Origin: Tricholoma matsutake
Taxonomy: Eukaryota > Basidiomycota > Agaricomycetes > Agaricales > Tricholomataceae
Length of the DNA stretch: 64,000 bases
NCBI GenBank assembly: GCA_026075535.2
Contig: AP026540.1
Location: forward strand, 2,666,001-2,730,000
Direction: 5' to 3'
Positions 57,101 to 64,000 of this stretch are shown here, piece by piece. The stretch's first letter is position 1. Each line of letters begins with the position of its first letter. The position numbers and the translations under genes are program-made. Under the pieces are notes generated by a model. That model searched no databases and had not been told where the DNA came from. It saw nothing but the letters and a program-made list of their open reading frames with translations.

Positions 57101-59040
57101 ATTAAATTCCTTGGGAATTTTATGGTGCTTTTAGGCATTTTCCCTAGCGCCTCTTTGGATGGGTGTCCAAGTCGCCTATGCCAAGTCAAGTAGTCAGCGA
57201 CATAAATGGTCGTGACATTAACCTTTTTGGTGCTCAATATATGAGTCCGAGCCCAATAGATCGTGTCATTCCTCCTTAGAGGGACACAATGCATGATTGG
57301 GTTTCCATGCTCGATAAATGAAATGTGTGCGGAGGAACCACGCACATCACTTCCATCTTGTAAAAGGACCCCCATTGACATCAATCGAGTATTAATGTCG
57401 GGTATGTAGTAGACGGGGTATAACCGCGTTTCACGCGTCTCTGACTTCCCATGACATACTACCTGGTGTTTAATGAAGACTGCTCCTTTTCCTACTATAT
57501 GAGTAGTACCAGTGGCTGTTTGGACCAAGGTAGAGTCCTTTCTCGGTAAAGGCTCGTAAGAAGCGAAATCTTTTATTTCACCAGTGAAGTGTTTTGATGC
57601 GCCTGAATCCATGATCCAGTCGGCACCTTTCTTACAATCTCCCTTTGCACACATAGCACATATATTAAGATCTAAATAATTCCATGATACATTTAATAGC
57701 GGTAAAATTTCACATGAAAAGTTCGCTGTATTCATAGGAATATTAATCTTAGTGCTTGTGGCAGGGAAAAGGACTGACCTGTCATCATACACCCCTGTAT
57801 CAAGGGGTTCATCGACAAGCATTTCATCGATGGCTTTCCACACTTCCTCATCACACACCGGAGGTTCAGATCTGAGGGAGATGGTATCGTCTTCTACCTC
57901 CTCGATCCTAGACTTGGGTTCTGGTTCTATCCTTCTTCTCTTTCCTTCTCGCACCGTCAGGTGCTCTTCCAGCGGTCGCAGATTTTTCGCGCTGCGCGGA
58001 AGTTGCATTTGCTCGAGGGTGTCTCGAGCTTGCTGATATTCGGCATAAACCGAATGAGAGGTAGAGGCCGTGCCCATATATGCCTGTGCAGGCGGTCGGC
58101 GGCGAGGATCCCTTGTGGGAGTGTGTTCGCGTCTTTCGATGCGCTGTATAAGCGGCATCAGCAGTATGATGGTGCCATTACCATTTATGGTGGTATAGGC
58201 TTTGGAGGCGAGGTGGGTATGTTTATCCTTCGGCTTCTCCTCCTTAGTCTTTCTGTCCCCACGTCGTCCATGCTTTTGGGACGAGTCTCCGTTGCTGTTT
58301 TGCCCTTCTTTGGGCTGCCATTTGGGGTTTCCCCCTTTGCGTTTAACAGCGGAAAGTTTGTTGGCCTGAGGCTGGCCAGCGGGCTTTCCTACTGCTGTGC
58401 GCCTTGAGGCTTCAGCGACAATGGAGTCCTTGACATGTTTAAATGTCAAGGCGCTAGTAGCGGTCGTGTTAAGGACCGTTGCGGACAAGGAATTGTACTC
58501 GCGTGGCATCGCAGCAAGTAGAATCATTGCTTGCACTAGCTCGGGGATGGCGACGTTAGCAGCCGTAAGGCGCTCAAATTTGTCTGCCATTCTAGCAATC
58601 TCCGGTGCGGGGTTCGCAGCCGGGATCTTGATCGCTATTGCAGACCTAAAGTCCGCGAAGACTTGGGAGGGGCCGTCCACACCATAATTGGTGCGGATGA
58701 GATCCCACACCTCCTCAGCAGTGTCCTTTGAGTTGGCACGCTGCCGAATGGAGGGGGCCAGGCGGAGCACTAGGCTACCAATGGCCTGGTCATTTTTGTT
58801 GCTCCAGGTCTGGAGCTTGGCATTAGCATCCGCTACCAAAGTAGCATTCGTCGCCGTCAAGGGAGGCGCCGGGGGCGGTTTTTGCTCCACCCCGCTAGTT
58901 ATTTGCCAGAGGCCCTGAGACCTGAGCCATGCCTTCATTGAGTCGGCCCATTGAATGTAATTTGATCCGTCGAAAGTTTGAACGAGTTTCTCAAGAGTTG
59001 AAGACATGATTTTGTGGTGGCAGCTGTTAAAAGCGCTCAA
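54139..59040 (-). CDS. copia-C Gag-Pol polyprotein
   Basis: An open frame of 1633 codons (minus strand). The second Met (MSSTLEKLVQTFDGSNYIQW, 59007) is a likely start because it begins the conserved Gag block. Gag: residues 12-230 (SNKNDQAIGSLVLRL). Then comes a 200-residue basic/acidic linker without a clear CCHC knuckle. Protease DWIMDSGASKHFTG (about 480). Integrase: finger (WHRRLGHPS, CPGCAEGK), core with HSDLKELP, RVDPGGEF (N to P in the usual DNGGEF) and NGCTECTIRT (usually ER). RT: GLDVKTTFLYGKLDEEIYM, YGLKQAS, YVDD. RNase H: FTDSDWAADTFKRRSTTGY, STEAEYMAL, NPADMFTKNL. It makes cDNA in particles and integrates it. No stops and CpG-rich codons point to recent insertion. Confidence 0.95.
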   Translation of the reverse strand: MSAFNSCHHKIMSSTLEKLVQTFDGSNYIQWADSMKAWLRSQGLWQITSGVEQKPPPAPPLTATNATLVADANAKLQTWSNKNDQAIGSLVLRLAPSIRQRANSKDTAEEVWDLIRTNYGVDGPSQVFADFRSAIAIKIPAANPAPEIARMADKFERLTAANVAIPELVQAMILLAAMPREYNSLSATVLNTTATSALTFKHVKDSIVAEASRRTAVGKPAGQPQANKLSAVKRKGGNPKWQPKEGQNSNGDSSQKHGRRGDRKTKEEKPKDKHTHLASKAYTTINGNGTIILLMPLIQRIERREHTPTRDPRRRPPAQAYMGTASTSHSVYAEYQQARDTLEQMQLPRSAKNLRPLEEHLTVREGKRRRIEPEPKSRIEEVEDDTISLRSEPPVCDEEVWKAIDEMLVDEPLDTGVYDDRSVLFPATSTKINIPMNTANFSCEILPLLNVSWNYLDLNICAMCAKGDCKKGADWIMDSGASKHFTGEIKDFASYEPLPRKDSTLVQTATGTTHIVGKGAVFIKHQVVCHGKSETRETRLYPVYYIPDINTRLMSMGVLLQDGSDVRGSSAHISFIEHGNPIMHCVPLRRNDTIYWARTHILSTKKVNVTTIYVADYLTWHRRLGHPSKEALGKMPKSTIKFPRNLIIPKDKIICPGCAEGKMTSKSFPESDSRADKSFELIHSDLKELPVLSYHKHKYFIVFLDDKTSHIWVQCLRKKSDAAAAIRQFQAMAKTQYGATIKRWRVDPGGEFKDCELQKQLKDLGIKIEMSAPHVHQQNGCTECTIRTIMEKSQTLRFTACLPQSWWEFCIEHATHLYNQTPIRRLKWLTPFEDLTKVRPDLNNLKVFGCGAYVYLPKEKRPTTLSPRSELMTYLGVEDGIKAYRFMRQNGAIFIGAMALFDETIFPCCPGAKTPAKTDLGDFPPPEPEDDDHSSGTDGDDPIPPQNPPLPPSLEDDDDDLPSEQKAHDDATNTPPLPPPVNTEDFHPRREDQQEWQQLPRRSGRQRKIPNRPGNTYGEQRLPSDIERDIARDRYWKKSVGQDSDHNRTRPRPQQQEPVAGLSSAPHESVPDSNNQEHDYPMGELDKAGYIKKITKEGGDELIRWLLSKAVTPSSGKSLVPNQFCDIARLPRQQQLEWKQACREELEALRKRQVYDIVDLPHDRKTIKNRWVFSVKSDGRKRARLVAKGFSQVEGVDFDEIFSPVVRYETVHLMFALASLEGMYMTGLDVKTTFLYGKLDEEIYMNQPEGFRLEGKERKVMRLRRALYGLKQASLAWWKELEAFMHTIGFVRASSDAGIFIHKDPKTGSIVIALVYVDDGLFMGKNKKLVDEKKNACLKHWECHSTEKVTEFLGMHVTQTATKVKLDQTEYLAKVLERFKMTNAKVAPTPLLTGYKPSENTATPNAALRSKYQSVIGSLLYLMLGTRPDIAYAVIKMSQFSANPSQEHLDKAMYIMRYLVGTQKYSIVYDGEKSEGLQAFTDSDWAADTFKRRSTTGYFATLASGIVCWQSHLQKTVALSSTEAEYMALSDTCRQIVWIESLFQELGYTLKCVPICTDNQGSIFIGSNPVQERRTKHIDIRYHYTRECIENDKVTVVFIPGSDNPADMFTKNLGAILFRKFRDSLGITFEVQT

Positions 59041-59223
59041 TCAGTCTTTTTACTCAATAAAACACGTTTAACGTTCTAAGGAGAAAACACTCCTTCAGAG
59101 TGGTTAACCCTAGTCAACCTAGGTTTTATGTGCAGCTCACGAAGAGCGCAAGGTTATAATTTGGAGATGATGAAGTCAATGTCGTTTGCAGCCAATTAAG
59201 GCACGTTCGCGACGTGCCCAGCA

Positions 59224-59235
59224 GGGCCCATAACC
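59224..59235 (-). promoter_or_regulatory. copia-C primer-binding site (half initiator tRNA-Met)
   Basis: The minus strand reads GGTTATGGGCCC directly after the 5' LTR, complementary to the anticodon region of initiator tRNA-Met. It is identical to the copia-D site although the LTRs of the two families differ. Confidence 0.75.
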
Positions 59236-59496
59236 TGTTGGAGCAGACTATATATGCTGCACAGTGGAAGAGACAACACGTTCCTTACAACCTACCTGGG
59301 GTTTACTTAGACTTACAGCTAGGGTTAGCAGAGGTAAGAACACTATATTCCTACTATAGTACAGGTTCTCCTTATATACATAATAGTAAGGATATCACAT
59401 GACTCCAGAGGAATATGCATATGAAACATGTATCAATATTGGTAATTAATGTGGGAGAATATGCACATGCAACAATATTGGTAATTAATTTCAACA
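59236..59496 (-). repeat. copia-C 5' LTR
   Basis: 261 bp. It should hold the promoter; a TATATAAGG word (rc of 59372-59380) is a TATA candidate. The outer flank is CTCTA. Confidence 0.93.
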
Positions 59497-59709
59497 CTCT
59501 ATACTTAAACTGCCAATTACACACTATAGAACTTGAAAAATGGCAGGTAGTTACCATGGTGAATCAGACCTGTGGTGTTCTCAAAATAACCGTGGTAAAA
59601 AACCGGCACTGTGGTTGCGGTGTTCAAACGGGTGCGGTTTTGACAGGTACGGGTGCGGTGTGGGAAAATCTTACCCGCGGTGTGACCCGTGTTACACCCT
59701 AGAACTGAC

Positions 59710-60083
59710 AGGATGAGGAGAGTGGGTACTGGCTACTGAACTTGTAGATCCTCTAGAGTGATGGAAGGGTACTAGTGTGTACTGAGGGATAGGTAATGGG
59801 GTTTGGAGAACTGTAGAACTGGAGAGCATGGGTTGAGTGTCAATGCAGCTAGCTATATGGGGAGGTGGAGAGGCAGCTGTAATAGCCATTTTGATGCATC
59901 ATATCATTGTAATTAAATGATCCAGTGATGCAAAATTGACTGTAGTTACAACAGATGCACCTGTGATGCACCATTTAATATCATGCATCAGCTTATGTAA
60001 TATTGATGCACAATGCACATTCATGCACCAGGGTAATGCATAACAGCCTTTATGAATATTAATCTCTGTAAAAAATCAAAGCT
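59710..60083. other. Intergenic with TGATGCA repeats
   Basis: No gene. From about 59890 to 60040 the word TGATGCA or its complement TGCATCA occurs many times, some as ATGCATCA palindromes. Function unknown. Confidence 0.45.
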
Positions 60084-60336
60084 TTACACTCCCCCAGGTC
60101 TTCCTAGTGGATCCGTGCAGAATAATGCAGAACCCAAGTTAGTCTGAGCTGGTCCATGCAGAATCCATGTGTCAATCCGCATGGAATCCATGTCAGTCGA
60201 CACGGAATATATGGACACCAACAATTTTTGGACAACTTGTCACCAAAATTTAATACTAACAGCAAGAGTTGAACCCTCAACCTCCCTGGAAGAGGTCACA
60301 TGACACCTAGACAACTAACCACTCTGCCAAACTGGC
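60084..60336 (-). mobile_element. tRNA-derived SINE (copy 3)
   Basis: Minus strand: GCCAGTT then TGGCAGAGTGG (A-box, rc of 60319-60329) and GGGTTCAACTC (B-box, rc of 60266-60276). The body has repeated ATGGATTC/CATGGA words and the tail CTGGGGGAGTGTAA (60084). The head resembles a Ser/Leu-type tRNA but lacks a proper cloverleaf. Confidence 0.68.
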
Positions 60337-60487
60337 AGTATAGTTGGATATCATTAATGTTATTGTATGATCAATTCAATAAATATAAGAGAAGAAACTA
60401 AAATTCATTATTCATATTGAGCAACAAAGCTATGGAAGAAGTAAAATCAAGCCTCCCCATTGTACAGGGGGGCACTAGCTGCTAAAA

Positions 60488-60794
60488 TGTCATCTTGCTC
60501 TATAGCAAGATGGTGGGTGCTGTCCATACTCCCCCTGTTCCCTCCTCACACCCTTGTTGCCCAATGCACACCTGTGATCCACCCTACAAGCAGTGGCTCA
60601 TAGGCATGGGGGTGGGTGCTGTGCCATTTGTCATCTCCCCCACAACAATGACAAATGGCACAGCACCCACCCCCATGCCTATGAGCCACTGCTTGTAGGG
60701 TGGATCACAGGTGTGCATTGGGCAACAAGGGTGTGAGGAGGGAACAGGGGGAGTACAGACAGCACCCACTGTCTTGCTATAGAGCAAGACGACA
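60488..60794. repeat. 307-bp near-perfect inverted repeat (147-bp arms)
   Basis: The left arm 60488-60634 and right arm 60648-60794 are reverse complements with only a few mismatches near the outer ends; the spacer is 13 bp (CTCCCCCACAACA). The outer part of each arm is itself a palindrome (TCTTGCTCTATAGCAAGA). The arms contain the CACAAGCAGTGGCTC-type module (ACAAGCAGTGGCTCATAGG). Both strands show mirror-image open frames, which are a by-product of the palindrome. It could form a long hairpin RNA or a cruciform. Confidence 0.88.
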
Positions 60795-60886
60795 TATCCC
60801 CCTCCAACATCGTTGTTCCACCCACTATCACCCCAGGAGCAGTTGCTCATGAGGCTGGAGGTGGGTGGTACTCTCTGTCATTGTTG

Positions 60887-61145
60887 TTGTCTCATTCCCC
60901 CCCCTCCTCCTCCTTGTCTCATTCCCCCCCTCCTCATCATTGTCTCATCCTCCCCCCCTCCTTGTCATTGTCTTGTTCTCCCTCCCCCCCCTCCTTGTTA
61001 TTGTTTTGTTCTCTCTCCCCCCCCCTCCTTGTCATTGTCTTGTTCTCCCTCCCCCCCCTTTTCATTGTTGTCATGTTCTCCCTCCCCCCCTCCTCATTGT
61101 TGCCTTGTTCTCCCTCCCCCCTCTCCCTGTTGTCGTTTCTCCCCC
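60887..61145. repeat. C-rich minisatellite, about 30-33 bp units
   Basis: About eight imperfect units of TTGTCTTGTTCTCCCTCC plus a C-run and CTCCTTG/CTCATTG. It gives long Ser/Pro/Leu frames on the plus strand that are not genes. Confidence 0.8.
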
Positions 61146-61163
61146 ATACCTCTGTCTGCCCTG

Positions 61164-61375
61164 TGTAACGAAAGCACTCTAGTGCCTTGGTCACTTAGAG
61201 GAATAGGGACAAGTAAATTGGAACTTGGTATGAATTAAAAACTAACTAAGACATTGTTTCTCGAGGTCAATATGTGAGCACGTGATCGTGTATATTAGTA
61301 ATGTCCCAGAAGGGAAAAGGTAACGCAGATAGGAAACTGGTGAGGTAGTAAGATAATTGAGGGAATTATCTTACA
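61164..61375 (-). repeat. gypsy-G 3' LTR
   Basis: Minus-strand LTR of about 212 bp from TGTAAGATAATT (61375) to CTTTCGTTACA (61164), placed directly after the chromodomain and a purine-rich stretch. An 11-bp palindrome (GTAAGATAATT/AATTATCTTAC) lies at its start. Without a second copy the ends rest on the TGTAA/TTACA signature only. Confidence 0.6.
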
Positions 61376-63150
61376 CTCGCATCTGCCCTATTTAGTGAGA
61401 TCAATGATTCTCCAGTTCATAGAGTGCCAGTGCCTCCATCTTGAGAAGCTCCGAACGAGGTAGCCAGAGGTCGTGTTCCGGTCCATACCCACTCCAGCGC
61501 ACGAGAAATTGGTGGCCTCTTCCCCTAGGTCGATGGTCAAGGATCCTGTCAATGAAATACTTGGATGTGCCATCCTCTGTTACCAGTGGTTTAGGTGCAG
61601 TCTGGGCACAATTAGGGAAAAGGGTATTGTCATGTTCACAAATGGGCAACATGAAACATAGGGTGCACCTTCGATGTGGGAGGTAGTTTGAGTTTGTAGG
61701 CAGAGCTTTCGGGGAAAGCTTGAAGGATTTTGTATGGGCCGTTGAACCTTGGCATGAATTTCGCAACACATCCATCTTTTGCTCGTATGTAATCTCATCG
61801 TCTGTGCACAGTCGCGAGCATGACTTTGTCTCCTACCTGGTACGCGGGGTCAGGTAAGTGCTCCTTGTTTGCAAAGTGAGCCTGGTGTAGTTTTGCTGTG
61901 AGGAGGCCATCTTTTGCTGCGTTCATTTCCTCTTCCATGGCTTCCATGAATGCACACACGTCCACTTCTTCTGGTGCTGCATCCTCCCTTTGTACGGTGT
62001 TTGTAGGTGTGATGAGAGGTGGTAACATGTGTGGTGATCATCCAGTCTTGAGTACAAAAGGTGATACCCCAGTGGATGCGTTCAATGTGTTCATGATGTC
62101 AAATCGAACCTTGGGTAATGCCTTCGCCCACCCCTTCTGATTTTGTTCTACATGGAAATGCAGGCACTGGACTACCATTTTGTTAGAACGCTCTGATGAG
62201 CCATCGGTTTGCAGGTGGTACGCTGTTGAGAGCTTGTGGTTGACCCCCGTGAGTTTCATCAAGGCCCACCAGAATTTGGACACAAAAATTTTGTTGCGGT
62301 CACTGATGATCTCTAGTGGGCATCCATTTTCACAATACCATTTGTCAAAAAATAGAAATGCAAAGTCTTCCACTGACATGTCTCCTCTGCAAGGTACAAT
62401 CTGCACATCCGCACCCAGGCGGTCAGTCATTGTGACGATTGTGTCGAAACCGTCGTCTTTTGGCAAGGGTCCTATGAAGTCAATAGCTACCAAGTCAAAA
62501 CGTTTATCTGGTATAGGAAGAGGATGGAGAGGTCCCGCTGCTTTGGACATGGTCAATTTGTTCCGCTGGCAGTCCATGCAGCTTGGAATGTAACCTCGTG
62601 CCAAGTCTCTCCGCATGTTGGGCCAGAAAAATTCGTTTTGGAGGTTGCCATAGGATTTTTCCATTCTGAAATGGCCAAGGTTATCATGGGCTAGTTTGAA
62701 TAGCCGTTCATGGAGATCCTTGTATTTGGGGATCACAAGTCTATCGCCGATGAAAAGAAGTCCGTGTTTCAGGGAGATGTTCAGTTTTGTGTCCAACATA
62801 CCCCGTTTGAGATCGTCAAGCATACTTAGACACCAAGGGTCTGCGCGGTAGCCGTTCTTTATCCTGGTGATCAGTTTTGGGTCAGTTTGAATGGAAAAGA
62901 TTGCTGATACAATGGTGGGAGGGGACGTCTTGTCTACAGAGTCAGGGAGTCTCGATAAAGCATCTGCAACGGTGTTCCGTTCCCCATTGATGTAAGTTAT
63001 GGTGTATTCATATTGGGAAAGGTATTCCATCCAACGAGCTTGTCATTGCGATAGATCTTGCTGGAAATCGAAGTTCTGTAGCATTTTGTGATCTGTGCGG
63101 ATGTGGATATGAGATCCAAGTAGGTCCACTCGCCACTTTTTCAAGGCTCT
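61376..63150 (-). pseudogene. gypsy-G pol fragment (RNase H, integrase, chromodomain)
   Basis: Minus-strand pol tail: RNase H end (SQYEYTITYINGERNTVADA), integrase finger (HDNLGHFRMEKSY, CMDCQRNK), core (VAIDFIGPLPKDDGF, EIISDRNKIFVSKFW, TDGSSERSNKMVVQC), C-end (DPAYQVGDKVMLATVHRR) and chromodomain (YFIDRILDHRPRGRGHQFLV, about 61490-61560). Interruptions include TGA after DLSQ, after LKTG and after TVHRR. It is cut at 63151, within RNase H, by the gypsy-1 LTR. It is of the same clade as 3761-5275 and gypsy-B. Confidence 0.87.
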
Positions 63151-63568
63151 TGTAAGGGCAACCTAAGCCTCTAGCAAAGGGAAATCCAAAGTTAAAACAT
63201 AATACAGGCATTGGGGACACACCTAGCAAAGGGAAATCCGAAGAGAAAACTCTAAGGATCCCCTTGCTGATGCCCAGTATATGTGAAGATGACAAAAATC
63301 AAATATAACCTAAAAATAGAAAAAGGCGGAGATAGGCAGATCAAGGCCGCTGAATGACATCATACCAAGGGGTATGTGTCAGAAGGGGTACTCCGCCTCT
63401 AAATATAAAAGTGTCAACATGTACAAACATGATAGCAAGGGAAAATTAGTAATAAAATCCGGAAAAATCATAGAAAATGAAGAATAGAAGGAAATGAGGT
63501 GGGGAAAAATATAGGACAAACATAAAAAATAGGAAAAACACACAGGGCACCCCCCTAGTCCCCTTACA
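63151..63568 (-). repeat. gypsy-1 3' LTR (second copy)
   Basis: 418 bp; element-sense ends TGTAAGGGG (63568) and CCCTTACA (63151), a perfect 8-bp inverted pair. Over 90% like the LTR at 3336-3760 by eye, with the same internal 21-bp duplication. The TSD cannot be checked because the other end is outside the window. Confidence 0.9.
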
Positions 63569-63579
63569 TCACCCCCTCT

Positions 63580-64000
63580 CTAAGATGCATCGCCCCAATG
63601 CATTCGAAATTGCATACGACCAAAGTCCGTGACTTGAATGCGACGCGGTGCAGCAGTGTGCCGTCGGTGGAATTCCTTGATTAACCGAGGGGCATTTACA
63701 TCAGACTCTTCGACCCATGAGTTCTCCTCATACCCATAACCCTTCCAATGTACCAAATACTGGAGTTTTCCTTGACGCAAACGGCTGTCCAAGATTGACT
63801 CGACTTTGTATTGGGGTTCTCCCTCGATCACTGTAGGTGGTGGTGGTGGGTGTGAATGGCATCCCAGGAATGGATCTGGGGGAGCTGGAAGCAATTTGAC
63901 GACATGGAAGATGGGATGGAGTCTGGACATGGAGGCTGGGAGGCGTAGACGATAGGCATGCATTCCAACGCACTTGACAATGGGGAAAGGTCCCAAGAAG
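63580..64000 (-). CDS. gypsy-1 Pol C-terminus (second copy), cut by window edge
   Basis: The last 140 codons of Pol, open: integrase C-end (SMSRLHPIFHVVKLLPAPPD) and chromodomain (VESILDSRLRQGKLQYLVHW), ending FRMHWGDAS. It differs from the copy at 1-3324 by a few residues only, mostly at CpG-type codons (for example R to W, R to Q). The rest of the element lies beyond the window. Confidence 0.9.
   Translation of the reverse strand, partial: FLGPFPIVKCVGMHAYRLRLPASMSRLHPIFHVVKLLPAPPDPFLGCHSHPPPPPTVIEGEPQYKVESILDSRLRQGKLQYLVHWKGYGYEENSWVEESDVNAPRLIKEFHRRHTAAPRRIQVTDFGRMQFRMHWGDAS

Larger units (their letters stand above)
53846..59496 (-). mobile_element. copia-C: intact-looking Ty1/copia element
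   Basis: 5651 bp with 261-bp LTRs that differ at only about two positions, a perfect TSD CTCTA (53841-53845, 59497-59501), a polypurine tract GAGGGGGGG next to the 3' LTR, a primer site next to the 5' LTR, and one uninterrupted polyprotein. This is the youngest complete element in the window and may still be active. It sits inside hAT-2. Confidence 0.95.
52738..59701. mobile_element. hAT-2: non-autonomous hAT element, split by copia-C
   Basis: Ends TAGTGTATATCACGGGT (52738) and, in reverse complement, TAGGGTGTAACACGGGT (59701). An exact 8-bp duplication GAACTGAC flanks it (52730-52737, 59702-59709). Both ends carry subterminal CCCGCGGT and ACGGGTACGG words. Without copia-C it is about 1.3 kb, with no transposase ORF, and it contains a 158-bp tandem repeat. 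Eight-base TSD and short TIRs fit the hAT superfamily. Confidence 0.8.

Noticed and set aside
60495..60850. Two almost identical small proteins on opposite strands
   Set aside because: They are the same sequence read from both arms of the palindrome.
60865..61238. Ser/Pro-rich proteins of about 100-140 residues
   Set aside because: Produced by the C-rich minisatellite in all three frames; no start context or domain.
3761..63150. The two gypsy remnants (3761-5275 and 61376-63150) as halves of one element interrupted by one gypsy-1
   Set aside because: They overlap in the same integrase and RNase H regions and differ in sequence, so they are separate copies.
1..64000. Defence island, toxin-antitoxin, phage or biosynthetic cluster
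   Set aside because: All sizeable coding regions belong to retrotransposons or to two eukaryotic host-like genes; no such markers are seen.

Overview
This window looks like a transposon-dense, heterochromatin-like stretch of a basidiomycete (Agaricomycetes) nuclear genome. The reasons are chromodomain Ty3/gypsy elements, fungal-type Ty1/copia elements, a LINE whose Pol carries RNase H, and two host-like genes with many short introns. One of these is a multi-membrane-span protein of the DUF6534 type, a family abundant in mushroom-forming fungi. No prokaryotic operon, rRNA or CRISPR structure is present. The family names used here (gypsy-1, gypsy-A and so on) are local labels.

Layout. 1-3760: 3' end of gypsy-1 (+), inserted in an older gypsy remnant (3761-5275). 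6363-8223: decayed ORF of unknown family, split by a complete hAT-like MITE with an 8-bp target duplication (7355-8173). 8259-11246: two tRNA-derived SINEs, hairpin-rich repeats and a hAT end. 11247-14866: internally deleted gypsy-A copy with a 1.2-kb insertion (repeat-F). 14867-20270: the least transposon-rich part, with a PHD-finger-like gene (15201-15921) and a DUF6534 gene (16303-17608, 8 exons). 20275-25392: small inverted-repeat element interrupted by gypsy-E (20704-25295), which has lost most of pol and carries an antisense spliced ORF. 25706-31916: full-length but decayed gypsy-A with TSD CAGAG. 31917-40171: hAT ends, hairpin repeats and copia-D, whose two halves lie in opposite orientation although the outer flanks still match (CAGAT). 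40761-52548: LINE split by gypsy-B (44003-49778, TSD AAGCC). 52738-59701: hAT-2 (TSD GAACTGAC) split by the young, open copia-C (53846-59496, TSD CTCTA). 60084-61145: SINE, a 307-bp near-perfect palindrome and a C-rich minisatellite. 61164-63150: gypsy-G remnant, interrupted at 63151 by a second gypsy-1 copy (-) that runs off the window.

Two processes explain most of the picture. First, there is repeated nesting, checked by matching target-site duplications. Second, decay is dominated by CpG to TpG/CpA change: all 18 in-frame stops in LINE ORF2 and in gypsy-B gag-pol are TGA, and every mismatch between the two gypsy-B LTRs lies at a CpG-derived site. This fits cytosine methylation of transposons. 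Two gypsy families (A and E) show the geometry of Tf1-type self-priming: an 11-nt primer-binding site 2 nt inside the LTR that is a perfect complement of an LTR segment just downstream of a TATA-like box. Both copia families have a site matching the anticodon region of initiator tRNA-Met.

The strongest candidates for something new are the antisense spliced ORF inside gypsy-E, the 307-bp palindrome, the covarying hairpin modules, and the 1.2-1.4 kb TCGA-rich repeat-F. I saw no defence, secondary-metabolite or other multi-gene host system.
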